From positions 3,812,001-3,876,000 of the forward strand of contig CATNEN010000001.1 in NCBI GenBank assembly GCA_950097015.1: DNA of 64,000 nt, read 5' to 3'. This DNA comes from Macrostomum hystrix (Eukaryota > Platyhelminthes > Macrostomidae). A program made the translations under genes and the position numbers. The notes beneath the pieces were generated by a model. The model had not been told where the DNA came from, did no database searches, and was given only the letters and a program-made list of their open reading frames with translations. Of this stretch, positions 22,711 through 35,182 are shown in pieces (position 1 is the first letter of the stretch; every line of letters starts with the position of its first letter).

Positions 22711-25700
22711 TCAACTTCCTGTTCCACCAGAGCTGGAACCGGAAGCCCCGGCGACGGTGGTGACGGCAGCGGCGGCGTTTGCGGTGCCAGTATCAGCCTC
22801 ACAATTAGCAATCTCGGTAGCGGCAGTCCCGGCAACGGGCGCACTATTATTACCAGCCGATGCTAGATTGCGTCTGACATCGCTAGGAAATCGTTTCTTG
22901 CTCTTCTTTTTACAACCGGCCAACAGATCGCGGTAATAATCCGAATGAACAAATCTACCGTAGGAATCCGATCTCATTAGCTGGAAAATGTGCTCTTCCG
23001 CTTCTTCGAAGGTGAACCGATCCGAGTGGCGACCGTCCATGCGTCGGCGGACATTGTCAGCAACGTGGCCAGCGAGATTCACCGGCTCCTGAGCTTCCGG
23101 GCCAAGGAAATTGGCGTAGATGCGCTGCAGTTCGGCGCCGATTTGACTCTGAGGAAGCCGACGAAGCTCCTGGATGAAAAATATAATAGATAACCATGTA
23201 AACGAGCTTTAATACTTTTTTCATAGCATTATTTTTAGTTACATCCTTACCACACTACTCGAAGTAAGCGACTTAGATTTGTTCCATATTTCTTATAATA
23301 CCCATCAGATATATTCAAACCGGCATCTATTTTTTGGTGAAAAGAAACCAATTTGCTAGGGCAAAAGACGACGAAGTGGAAAGTAATGAAGGGAAGTAGT
23401 AATTATCTCGGAGCCTGGACGAGAAGGCACAGCTACTTCAAAGTCGCTTCCTTCTTGGCTAAGCTTACAAAAGCCAAGCCTTGCTGGCTTGAATCTCAAC
23501 CAGAATCCCAAATATTTAATCCGACTAAAAGGGATCTAAAAATAGGACAACTGATGAGACCCACAAACACACACCCAAGCAACAGTAGCAGCAATTAGAC
23601 TAGCATAAAAAGCAGTCATTCAATACTTGATACTGAAAAGAAATAAAAGAACAGTGTCTTTTGCACGCATCCATCGTTCTTTGCCCGTGGCTAGGCGGAA
23701 ATCTAACAATAATAAACTCCACCCTTAACTTGTCAATTGACAATAATCCAGGAAAATTGAAGGTTTAATATAATAATAATAATAATTGCTGGAGGGCTGC
23801 GGGCATGGCACATCATTTTGTGACTTTAGACCCGCAGCCAGTGATGAGGCAATTCTGTCCATTCCGCTGACTCCTGAGCGCACACGCACACAGATACCGT
23901 ACGCAGGCACACGCTCACACAGGTGTGTACACCTGTCCTGACTTTCTTGTCGTTAGGCAGTGTACACTCTCACTGTGCCTTGGAGGTTGGCCCTTAAGGG
24001 CGTTAATTGCACGACAACGTGGACAAGCCACCAAGCCTTCTCTCCGCGGCTGCGCCATAAATAAATGTGGCCTCGCCGCGGAATCGAACTCATGGACCTT
24101 GGCGCGAGAGGCAAACGCGTTCAACGGTCTGCTACTTCCCTGACATATTCCAGGTTTAGGAAAATTCATATTTGTATTTTTCGAGGCGCTGCATTCTCAC
24201 TGCTAGCATATAGTGACCTAAAATGGACATTACAAAGTTTAATAATCTGCCGATATGTATCGAAAAAGCAGTTTTATACAAACCTGACAAGCCTCCCAGA
24301 AGCTGAGATTCTCCCTGCTGAACTCTTTTTCTAGCCAGCGCTCGAATTCAATTCTACCAGCCGGGTCGCGCAGCAATTCGTGAATGCCGAACGCCCAGCG
24401 TTTCACCCGCCTAGCCGGTATGTCGTGAGTTCGACGCTCAGAGTCCCAGAATTCTGGCGAATCAGTGGCCCAAGGATTTGGAAAGGCCTCTGGTAGGCCG
24501 CCTCCAACGAATGCGTCGAATTCTCGCCACTGATTGCAGTGAGCCGCGAAGCACTCTGCAGCTTTGGACACCTGCGATTATTGGGGAGAAATTAGAGACT
24601 GAAGGATCGTTGGGAGAGACTGAAGGATCGGTGGGAGAGACTGAAGGATCGGTGGGAGAGACTGAAGGATCGGTTGGAGAGACTGAAGGATCAGTGGGAG
24701 AGACTGAAGGATCGGTGGGAGAGACTGAAGGATCGGTGGGAGAGACTGAAGGATCGGTGGGAGAGACTGAAGGATCGGTGGGAGAGACTGAAGGATCGGT
24801 GGGAGAGACTGAAGGATCGGTGGGAGAGACTGAAGGATCGGTGGGAGAGACTGAAGGATCAGGGAGAGGGACTGAAAGATCAGGGAGAGAGACTGAAGGA
24901 TCGGTGGGAGAGACTGAAGGATCAGTTGGAGAGACTGAAGGATCGGTGGGAGAGACTGAAGGATCGGTGGGAGAGACTGAAGGATCGGTGGGAGAGACTG
25001 AAGGATCAGTGGGAGAGACTGTAGGATAAGGGAGAGGGACTGAAAGATCAGGGAGAGAGACTGAAGGATCAGTGGGAGAGACTGAAGGATCAGTGGGAGA
25101 GACTGTAGGATAAGGGAGAGGGACTGAAAGATCAGGGAGAGAGACTGAAGGATCAGTGGGAGAGACTGAAGGAAAGGGGACAGGGACTGAAAGATTAGGC
25201 TGAGAGTTACTGAAGGAAAGGGGAGGCGATAATTAAAGTCCTCAAATGTCTATCTAGGACGATATTTAAGGTGAGGTTAAAAGTACAGAATTAGCTCTTG
25301 AAGTGTGTAGTTCTAAAACCGGAAACGTAATTACCGATTACCTTTTACAGAACAAAAAAGTGGCCTAAATTAATAATCCCATTATACCAATCCCACCCAA
25401 TAATCCCATTATACCAATCCCACCCAATAATCCCAATATATCACTCCCACCCAATAATCCCATTACATCTGTCCCACCCAATAATCTCATTATAACAATC
25501 CCACCCAATGATCCCCTTATATTACTTATATCCCCTTATATCACTGTATTAAAATTCATTCGCCTAAATTTTACCTAACGAAAGATTCATTTATAGAAAA
25601 AATTAACGTTCATTAACAGGGATATTATTTTATATCGTTTCATGACTGCATTTTTAATATAGAATCATTGCATGGAATAGCCATAAGACCTAACGAACGA

Positions 25701-28700
25701 AACTAGATTTTGATGCTATTTTCTTTTGATGGAATAATTCACGAACAAAAATGTTCGCTTTCCGATAATAGCTTAGCAATTAAAACGATCTGAAAGACAA
25801 TCATAATTCCTACCAGAATTTAAAATATCCGAAATTCTACTTAGCTACAGCTACTTCACTATGATGACTTAAGAAGATTATAATATTTGAGTACGAACTC
25901 ATCCGGGTACTCTTAAAGAAATATTTTTGTTCCACATCATCACTGTAACGGAAGAACATGGTACGATTCTAGCTGTAGTTTTTTACTACTAGTTATAACG
26001 CAATTGCGACGGTTCTTGCTGCGATTCCAGCTGCAGCTTTAGCTAAATCTTGCTGCGATTCTAAATAAACTTATATTGCTACAGTTCTTGCTGCAGCTTT
26101 TGTTAAGATTTTTGCTGCGATTCCAGCTGCACCTTTTGCTAGATCTTGGTGCGATTCAAGCTGCACCGTTTGCTACATCTTGGTGCGATTCCAGCTGCAC
26201 CTTTTGCTACATCTTGGTGCGATTCCAGCTGCACCTTTTGCTACATCTTGGTGCGATTCCAGCTGCACATTTTGCTACATCTTGGTGTGATTCCAGCTGC
26301 ACCTTTTGCTACATCTTGGTGCGATTCCAGCTGCATCTTTTGCTACATCTTGGTGTGATTCTAAATAAACTTATATTGCTACAGTTCTTGCTGCAGCTTT
26401 TGTTAAGATTTTTGCTGCGATTCCAGCTGCACCTTTTGCTAGATCTTGGTGCGATTCCAGCTGCACCTTTTGCTAGATCTTGGTGCGATTCCAGCTGCAC
26501 CTTTTGCTACATCTTGGTGCGATTCCAGCTGAACATTTTGCTACATCTTGGTGTGATTCCAGCTGCACCTTTTGCTACATCTTGGTGCGATTCCAGCTGC
26601 ATCTTTTGCTACATCTTGGTGTGATTCTAAATAAACTTATATTGCTACAGTTCTTGCTGCAGCTTTTGTTAAGATTTTTGCTGCGATTCCAGCTGCACCT
26701 TTTGCTAGATCTTGGTGCGATTCCAGCTGCACCTTTTGCTAGATCTTGGTGCGATTCCAGCTGCACCTTTTGCTACATCTTGGTGCGATTCCAGCTGCAC
26801 CTTTTGCTACATCTTGGTGCGATTCCAGCTGCACATTTTGCTACATCTTGGTGTGATTCCAGCTGCACCTTTTGCTACATCTTGGTGCGATTCCAGCTGC
26901 ATCTTTTGCTACATCTTGGTGTGATTCTAAATAAACTTATATTGCTACAGTTCTTGCTGCAGCTTTTGTTAAGATTTTTGCTGCGATTCCAGCTGCACCT
27001 TTTGCTAGATCTTGGTGCGATTCCAGCTGCACCTTTTGCTACATCTTGGTGCGATTCCAGCTGCACCTTTTGCTACATCTTGGTGCGATTCCAGCTGCAC
27101 CTTTTGCTACATCTTGGTGCGATTCCAGCTGCACCTTTTGATACATCTTGGGGCGATTCCAGCTGCACCTTTTGCTACATCTTGGTGCGATTCCAGCTGC
27201 ACCTTTTGCTACATCTTGGTGCGATTCCAGCTGCATCTTTTGCTACATCTTGGTGTGATTCCAGCTGCACCTTTTGCTACATCTTGGTGCGATTCCAGCT
27301 GCACCTTTTGCTACATCTTGGTGCGATTCCAGCTGCACCTTTCGTTATAATACTTGCTGCGATTCCAGCAACGATTCTTACAAGTTAGGAGTCTTGAAAG
27401 AATCTTGTTTGGAATCCTTATTAAGTCTAAAATTAAGCCTAACAAGCCGTTGAAACTTGAAAAGCATACCTTAACCCGACGCCTGGACAATGCAGTCCTC
27501 AGCTTGTCGGCGTGCATAGCCGAGTCGCAATCTTCCACTGGGCTCATCCGGCCGCTGGGAATAGGGAAATTTGCCGGCCTCTGGCACGGCTTCTTTGGTC
27601 GTTTAGCTCGGCAAAGTTTGCGCATATCCAACTCGGTGGCGGACACTGAGCCAGGCGGCGGACGATACAGTATCCAGAAGCCGCGCTCCTGGCTCTCGAG
27701 GACTCGGCGCTCCAGGCGATCGCATTTCCTGGAGAAAAAGAACATTTTTGATAGCCTTAACTGATCGATTAGGATTGGTATAAAAACTAATGGATTGGGT
27801 CAATTAATTGATTGATTGATTGAAGAAGAAAAATATGATTGATTAGTAAGGCGTAAATAACGGATTTTTATAAAAACCATCGATTTTGACGGTTTTGACA
27901 ATGAATTTAACATATCATAACTGATCAATTTGAATGAGCAAATTAAACATTGGGAAGGAATAACAGATAAATTGTAATGGGAAAATCGACGATAACGAAC
28001 CTGTCAACTTTAGCTTCAGCCTCAGCTTGCAAATAAATGAGTTCCCATTTGTGAGACAGCAATCTCTGCAGTCGGGCCAAATTCTCAGCCTCATAATCGG
28101 CCAATTCCAATCGTTGCTTATTTAAAAGAGTTCGCTTGCACAGGTAAACGGCATAGTCCGTATTGTCTAGCCTCTCGGGCGATTTGCTTGGCCATAGGCA
28201 AGGCGTTTGAAATCGATAGTAAGAGGAATCGTTTCTAACCGCTAACTGGTGACCCTCGACCGGTATGATGTAACCGTGAGTAGCCAGCATGGAAGCCAAA
28301 TGGCACGCTTCCTGTGAATCATCAGCGTCTGTGTTGGCCTGCAGCCAGGAGCACATTTCGGCCCCGGTGAAGCAGGACGGACGCGATGACATGAATGACT
28401 TCACAGTGCGAACACTGATACCCGTGTCCTCATTCTGCATACGTTCTAATAGGCGTTCGAGCTTGGCCCAGAGGAATGTATTTGGATGCTGCGGCCTATC
28501 CAGCTGGTGCTGTTGATGACTGCCTTGTGCCAAACTGCGCTGACGCCTAGCGCTGCTGCCGCTGCTACTACAGCTGGCACCGCCAACAATGCCTGCAGCA
28601 AAAGTGACAGTCGGTGTGGTTGAACTGGAAGCTCCAGACACCGATGATGGCGATGAAGACGAAGAACAAGAAGCCTCTAAACCAGTTGAATATGTCGAAG

Positions 28701-28959
28701 GCAACGATGATTGACTGCCACTAATTCCAGATGTGCCAGCTTTATTACTATCATTTCTACTATTAGATTGGTGATGCTGCTGCTGATTATTGTTACTATG
28801 ACGACAATTAGTAGCTGATGACAAATTTGAAGACGATGATGTAGGCTGCTTTAGAATACCAGCTACACTGCCACTGTTGTTGCCGCTGCTGCCGCCACCG
28901 ACACTGCTACTGCTGCTACCGCTGCCACTGACTCGGGACTGCTGGCGTCTATTAACCAT
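22711..28959 (-). CDS. RGS7: R7-family regulator of G-protein signalling (RGS6/7/9/11, EGL-10 type), four exons, 654 aa
   Basis: R7 RGS proteins pair with Gbeta5 through a GGL domain and speed GTP hydrolysis by Galpha(i/o) at neuronal membranes. Exons: 28959-28001, 27728-27470, 24571-24284, 23169-22711; phases 2, 0, 0 match and total 1965 nt (655 codons). Domains: Ser/Gln-rich N-terminus (1-160), unusually long for the family; DEP (about 163-245, with TGAEMCSWLQ); helical R7H region (about 255-330, ending EAEAKVDRKCDRLERRV and ESQERGFW); GGL across the exon 2/3 junction (about 390-440); the NPW motif (FPNPWATDSPEFW); RGS (about 450-575, with RVKRWAFG, FSRENLSFWEACQ, TFEEAEEHIFQLM, DSYGRF). 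The C-terminus is Ala/Thr/Gly-rich. An in-frame TAG lies upstream of the chosen ATG; an untranslated or extra 5' exon beyond 29 kb is possible. Subtype within R7 cannot be fixed by eye. Confidence 0.95.
23795..24150 (-). mobile_element. SINE family S1, copy 2
   Basis: Same order of blocks as the copy at 18995-19345, same strand, with some changes in the tRNA-like head (GCAGACCGTTGAACGCG). In the last intron of the RGS gene, sense to it. Confidence 0.85.
24600..25215. repeat. 21-bp minisatellite (GACTGAAGGATCGGTGGGAG), about 29 copies
   Basis: 21-bp period; variants with AGGGAGAGGGACTGAAAGATC. In the second intron of the RGS gene, beginning some 20 bp upstream of the exon 3 acceptor, so the array practically abuts the splice site. 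Confidence 0.95.
25380..25525. repeat. 27-bp tandem repeat, about 5 copies
   Basis: The unit contains AATAATCCCATTATACCAAT followed by CCCACCC. Same RGS intron. Confidence 0.85.
25526..25999. other. AT-rich part of the second RGS intron
   Basis: No ORF or motif recognised. Confidence 0.5.
26000..27375. repeat. 34-bp minisatellite with 300/266-bp higher-order repeats, RGS intron
   Basis: The monomer GCGATTCCAGCTGCACCTTT followed by TGCTACATCTTGGT has a 34-bp period. A junction segment (GATTCTAAATAAACTTATAT) recurs near 26057, 26357, 26623 and 26923, giving repeats of 300, 266 and 300 bp that differ by one monomer. Long ORFs on both strands are by-products. Confidence 0.95.
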
Positions 28960-31900
28960 GCGACTGGCTTGGCTAAGGCTCTTCAGGTTGCCTAGCTGTA
29001 CCTTTCTATACTAAGCAAAATAATTCTTATACACGTTGATTAGTTTCCTTTGCTTGATTATAAATAATGCAGTTAAATAAATTGACTTAAAGTGCTGAAA
29101 GTTTAGGAAAACAAAAAATGAAATAAAAGTCGAAAGATGAGGCTTTATGTGTTGCAAATAATTTTCACAAAAAAAGTGCTGAAATTTAAGTTATATGTAT
29201 ATATTACTGTCAATCATATGAATTATAATTACAATGACTTCAATAACACTAATATATATACTGCAATAATGTGTCCATAAGCTTGATTCTAAAGCAAGGA
29301 GGCCACATCTCTGGCCTACTCATTGGAGAATGATTGTCAAGGATAGCTTGACTATTGATAGGTCTAAGCAATTATTCTCATTAAAGCACAGATCTTAACT
29401 TTTCATATTTGCAAGCATTTAAACAAATTAGCCCTATTTTGTTTTACAAAGGCCTTTGTCACCTACAGTTGGTGAAAATGTTAATATATATACTGATTAT
29501 TTTGATCTCTTCATATAATAATAAATATTTAAATATTCTATTTACTTGTAATTTTGCTTTGAATTTAATGTCAGACACTATAACAGATAAAAATATATAT
29601 TATTTATTTTTTATTTCTTTATTATAGTATAAACATAACCTCGTCAACACTTTTTAACTCAATCTATAAATTTAACTGTCTAGGAAAACATGGCAACACA
29701 CAAAACTTCTCTCTGTATGACAATGCAGAGTTAAGCCATTAGATACAAAATTCATTTTAACAGAAGCTTCCCTATATTGAATTATAGTTTTTTTAAAGGC
29801 AATTTACCTAAGTACTGTTATTATGGTTGCTATCATCATTTTATGTATGAATTTTATGTTTTAAATAGGGTAATGTATCATCAACCAAACAAGAATGTGT
29901 AGTTTTTTAACTTCAAACCTAAGCTACAGATTTTCTATTTAAGATATGATGATAAATCAAAAGCCAAGTTATAGAAAACAGTTACATCTTTCTAATAAGT
30001 ATCTGCTTTCGCTATTTTATCAAATAGAAAAAATGTTATTCCTACTTTTTATCTAAAACTGAACAATGATTTTCATGTATCTTCAAACCAAACAGAGAAT
30101 TTGATGTTTGGTTTTACAATTTGAGTGAGTGGTTTAATCTTATTTTAAGGAGTGAACTATCATGAATTATGTCATTTGAAAGCATTTTTCATGCTCTATA
30201 AATAACTACATTTATGGCCATTTAATTGGCAAGCAACCACATACAATCTTTGTCTAAAGTACATACAGAAAATTTTTTGTTAAAAAGTATGCTTTCGCAA
30301 TAAAAATTTCTACTGAAACATCAATATCTTTCTTTCCTCTTAATGCTTCATTGCAAATCATGCCTCAGCTTGTAAATAATTTCTTCAACTTTCAAATTAG
30401 TTGTTCAAATAGCTTCTTGTTTGTCTTGCACGAGACCAAGGAAGGAGTCAAAATTCTTGTTCGGTTTTAAGATACACTGTTTGATTGATGATAGGCCTAC
30501 ATTACCCTAATAATATGCTTTAGCCTATGGCTATACCCAGTTTCCAATTGCTTTGTATGACACCAAGCTAGTCAGCTTGGTCTAGATCAGCCTAGATGTA
30601 GCCAACCAATTAAATCAAACTATACATATGCACTCCAAAATATATATTTGGAATGATTTAATATGCTTTGTTTAAATTCTCAAATTCAAAACTACCTTAG
30701 GCCTATTATTACCCCTACTGAACTTTGACACACAATCACTACAGAATTTGCATACAACATTTTTATACTTATCATATGATTTTTTCTGATTGTTTTATTG
30801 TTTCAAAATGATTTCTTAATGTTTTTAAAATCAAGCTTTTTATAAAAACTGCTTAATGAGCAATTCTCAAAGAATGCCTCATTTTGTAAGTGTAGTAGTT
30901 GCAATTTATGCCGTATTTTTACATTTAAAGTTTTTCCTAGAAACGCAGCGTTAACGTAGAATTGAATAATTTGTTTAAGTGTCGTATTTTGTTTTAACTA
31001 TGTCCGCCGCCCCAATAAATTTATATATATATACGAGTGATTTCAGACGGGAAAAAGACAACTCGCGTTCCTCCCGCAAGTTCGGAAAGCAAACTGTCAA
31101 AGCAAGTGAATAAAGTTGTTCTTATTCTTTTAGCTAAAGACTACAAGCTGGAAATTGTATGTCATAAGCGAGAATTCGTACTGAAATAAGATATACAGGT
31201 TGGAGCTGATCCAGACAGTAAAACCCAGAAGGGATTAAATTAATGCAGATTTTGCAGAAGGAAATAAAAGGAAACTAAAGGAGTAATTCCAAATAAGAGA
31301 GAGAGAGTGTGAGATTGGACACCCTCCGATCCACTGGTAGCCTTTGTCGGACTGAACTTAATAAAAGACTGTGTGTCACTAACATAAAATATACATATGA
31401 GTTATTCGTGTGAATCAGATTAAAATAGTGTCTTACCGCTCGGACACTTGCATGCTATCACAGAGTAAATAACTACTCTAATATAATATTATAAAGTGTT
31501 ATACTAATTAAAATTGCTAAAGTTTAAAAGCCCTGTGACCATTTGATAGAATATTAACAAATAAGAAAGGGCCCTCCCACATAAGGTGCTGAACAAAACT
31601 GCTGAGATTTGGATTCGGATTTAGATTTGGAAACTGTAATTGCACAAGAACAGAATTGGTGCCTATTCAAATAAAAATAATAGAATGTGCGAACTTGCCA
31701 ATTGCCATTGGAAGTTCAACATAGGCTGTAACAGACATATAGGTTAGTAGGCCTAATATAACATCTGCTGCTAGGAATAACCACTTTGACTATGGCAACA
31801 AATCATGACCACTTTGGTAGGCCTATTTGTAGCAGTAGCAGGCAATTCAGTAACAGAAATTACAAGTGAACACCTTTTTTCTTTACTGCTAAATAAATAC

Positions 31901-33236
31901 TAAGCCTATTTTCATGTTGTAAAGAGGAAGCTTGATTTTTTAAACATTTTTATCATTATCAAGTGACAAGTAAATATTTTAGCTATATTACTAATGGAAT
32001 TATTAAGTTTAAGTAGGGACTAGCAAGAAACTAACGACTTTTCAATAATAACGAAAATCATAGAAATACTGCAATAGCATTAGCATAGCCATAGGGGAGG
32101 GCCTTGCTTGTCAGGCAGGCCTAATTAGCTACGTAGCGAAGAACTGCAATATTGCAATAAAATATTAATTGCAACAGTCTTTTACACATGCTAACGTGAA
32201 AAAAATCTCATAGCTCATAGGCCTAACTGGCTGCTGAGAAGAGATCACGGTCGACCGGGCGTGTCATGTCGGTTCACTCACTGTAGTTAATGGCCAGCGA
32301 AGTGCTTATATGACAACTTGGGCTCTCTTTTTCTTCTCTTTTAAACTTGCAAGTTGGCAAAATTTGGTTAAAACAAAACTTGCTAATTCTTTACACAATA
32401 ATTAACAGTATAGACAAAAATATTAACTTAAATAGGTTTTATAGGAATAATTAAAAAATGTATGGCTGAAGAATGTGTTCTGTACTTTTTACGCACAGTT
32501 TAAATTACTTTATGGAAATAATATCGCGTCGTCGCAAACTTCAAACTTCATACATGAACTCAAGTCATAATTAGAGAGAATTTCTCATTCAACCAACTAT
32601 TTCACGACTTTGGTACTAAAAGTTTACAGAATGCGTTACTTTAAGTAGACATACTCGTATTTCAGTATATTTCTACAAACAGCGATCACATATATTTATA
32701 CATTACAGTTTGGACTGTTGCAATTGTGAATGTGATATGTGTCCAAACTCCAAACTCGATACTAAGTATTTAGTAGTCCCTGGGCGGTGAAAGCCCGATC
32801 AGACTCCCTCAAAACGCCCATCCACGTATTTTAATTTACGCGAATCCTTAGTACTTTATCCGAATGTTAACTTGAATTTATTTATCTCCTTAATGTAATA
32901 TATTTAAGACCAAAAATTGCATAGATAATTCAGATAATTGATAAGCAAATTCATAATTAATGAGCTATTGCGCAACTATTACGGAATATCACCCCCCCGC
33001 ACCTCCCCGCAAGCTTACTGTACAAAGTCGGGTCAATCAGAGTGCGGCAGGGCTCGGTACACATCTGCGCACGGTCAAGGCTGGAATGGGTCAACAGAGA
33101 CTTTCCATCACGCTTCTCGCACGTGATGCGTAAATTCTCCCCAATATAATCTCGTCGCTATTCCTCCAAAAAAGCCTTTCGTTCTGACATCTTCAGGCGC
33201 GCTTGCCTCCCGTTGGACCCTTTCGTCCCGTTCGAC
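28960..33236. other. 4.3-kb AT-rich intergenic region
   Basis: No convincing coding sequence on either strand. It may contain the promoter and 5' UTR of the RGS gene (minus) and of a possible plus-strand gene starting at 33237. Around 31000-31200 a TATATATATA tract, an AATAAA and a TG...CA-bounded stretch followed by TGGAGCTGATCCAGAC look faintly like a small LTR plus primer site, but no second copy was found. 32980-33230 is noticeably more GC-rich. Confidence 0.4.
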
Positions 33237-33334
33237 ATGTTCCGACGTTCCGATAACTCGGACCCGTTGAACCCCTTCGGAGAAAATTTAGAAAGTTTTG
33301 AACCTCAATATTTAAACTTTAGAAACTGCCTCAG
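33237..33334 (+). CDS. Possible first coding exon of an unidentified plus-strand gene
   Basis: ATG in context TTCGACATGTTC opens 32 codons (starting MFRRSDNSDP) and ends at a good donor, CTCAG|GTAGGA, in phase 2. It sits at the end of a GC-richer block in otherwise AT-rich sequence. No second exon was identified downstream before the minus-strand Ly6 gene, so this is a weak candidate. No family recognised. Confidence 0.25.
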
Positions 33335-33339
33335 GTAGG

Positions 33340-34056
33340 ATTGTGTAAAGTACAAAAGAAGCGCCTATGCGAAAGACCTTGCTTCCAGCAGCTCTGACCA
33401 GGACACCCAGTAGATTCTCAGCATAGAGTCCCTCTAGCGACCAATTATTGTTTCTCTTTCTGACCTTTAGTATTAGTCGTAGGAACCGGGGTCCCTGTCT
33501 CGTCAGTAGGTTTTAGTTATGGAATCTAGAACAGCAAGGGGTGGTGGCAGAACTACTCAAAGTAGTCCCTACCTTAAAACTCCATGGCTAGATTCAGAGG
33601 ATACAAAGGGACCTTGGCCAATAGGACCACAATCCAGCTACCAACCATCACTAGGGCCGGTGTCTCTGGGAGAGTAAGGCCTTATCCCCTTCCACCTTGG
33701 GATCAGCACCGTGGGATTCCAGCGCTCGAGAGTTGAGCCAATCCCAGGGTTCATCAAGTGCAACGTGACTCAGACTCTCCGCGGGTTATTTTTAACCACT
33801 GCCGCACTGCGCAATTGATTTTCTGCTCTGCCCCACTAGATACTGTCATGGGGACAATAATGATGCATAGTTACCGATAGCGATCTTCAATCTTCTCTGG
33901 TCTTGTAAAATTATGCACCGCTACTTACAAATATTGTCCAATCAAAGAACAACATGTACCTTTTCGAGGTATGCTCTAAATTGACATTATTATAACATCG
34001 GCAGTATTTTCAAGTAGCTGTTGGCACCTGGCGTCATGAAGCGAGGAGGCCATTCT
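33340..34056. other. Spacer of moderate GC content
   Basis: No ORF or family recognised. The 33480-33840 part is GC-richer than its flanks and may be an old repeat. Confidence 0.35.
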
Positions 34057-34200
34057 ATCTGCTGATCCCTGATCACAGATTTTATCTGCTGATCCCTGAG
34101 CACAGATTTTATCTGCTGATCCCTGAGCACAGATTTTATCTGCTGATCCCTGAGCACAGATTTTATCTGCTGATCCCTGATCACAGATTTTATCTGCATT
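34057..34200. repeat. 27-bp tandem repeat, about 5 copies
   Basis: The unit TCTGCTGATCCCTGAGCACA(GATTTTA) is nearly perfect, 27-bp period. Confidence 0.9.
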
Positions 34201-34644
34201 CAGAATTGTTTGGCATCGTCCAAATTGTCTTTCCTTTGTGGTCTTTCTGTACGAAATCGGCGTCCAATGTTTTTCAAGTACTATTAGTACGAAGTAAATT
34301 TTAAATGAAGAAAAAAGTATTATATTAATCTTTTTTAGTGATAGGCTGCTTTACGCACGTTTTACGAGCTACGATCAAGTATTTTCTCCGAAAATACAAC
34401 TAAATATCATTTTATTTAAATCATTATCATACCTTTGTAAAGTTAAAACAAATTAGGCCCGTATTATAAAGAAAAAATCACGCTTCTTGAAAGTTTCGAA
34501 TCATTTTACGGGTTAAAACTATTGTCGCAAAGCGATAGATATTTTGGAGGCTTCAAAGATGCTACGAGCTGAAATAAAATATAAAAATGGGTGATATTTT
34601 TCTGGTCAATCTGCCCTTGTGTTAATTTTTTTGCTCAATATAGA

Positions 34645-35182
34645 TTAAGCGATCAGACGAGTTGTCATGGCAACAGCGGCAACGCAAGCGAGTAGAGAGC
34701 CGGCCGTGATGGGAGCGAATTTCACGCCACCATTGCACAAGTCGCTCGAGCAGCTAAAGCAGGTGCCAAAGAACAGCGTGCTAGGGCAAGTCGATGTGCC
34801 GCAGCCCTTGACGAACTATAGAAAATAAACGAAATATTGAAATTAGTACCTTCGACTAAAAGCTTTTTTATTATTTAAACTATTAATTAATTAAGTAAAT
34901 GCAATCAAACTCACGGCGTTAGAGCTGCTGTACACGTATTTGTAGCACACAGTTTCACCTGAGGAGCAAGTGGTCTGCGTGTTGATAGTCACACCAGCTG
35001 CTCCGCTGCCGGTGTAGCACTGCAGAGCCGCGCAAGGAACTAAAAAAATGTTAAACATCTAAATTGGAGCGAAAATCTTTATCCCACTTGTCAAGATGTC
35101 GAATAATATTTTGTAGGTTACGCAACAACTCACCAGCGACACAGACCAACACACAGGCGGCGATGCTAACGATGCTATTCAT
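34645..35182 (-). CDS. Ly6/uPAR (three-finger) protein, probably GPI-anchored (three exons, 114 aa)
   Basis: Exons 35182-35134, 35039-34915, 34815-34645; GT-AG ends, phases 1 and 0, total 345 nt. The N-terminus (MNSIVSIAACVLVCVA) is a signal peptide. The mature part starts with a CAALQCY motif and has about ten cysteines, including KGCGTSTC and ending in CSSDLCNGG, the CxxxxCN signature of the Ly6 fold. The last about 20 residues are hydrophobic (ITAGSLLACVAAVAM), as expected for a GPI-anchor signal. The exon plan (signal; finger 1-2; finger 3 plus tail) is the usual one for Ly6 genes. Such proteins act at the cell surface or as secreted modulators; partners cannot be inferred. Each exon is too short to stand out as a long ORF, but the joined frame is clean. 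Confidence 0.85.

Noticed and set aside
26480-27388. 302-aa plus-strand ORF
   Set aside because: Consists of the 34-bp array in the RGS intron, on the strand opposite to the gene.
29409-29627. 72-aa plus ORF
   Set aside because: AT-rich, Ile/Leu/Tyr composition expected by chance; no motif.
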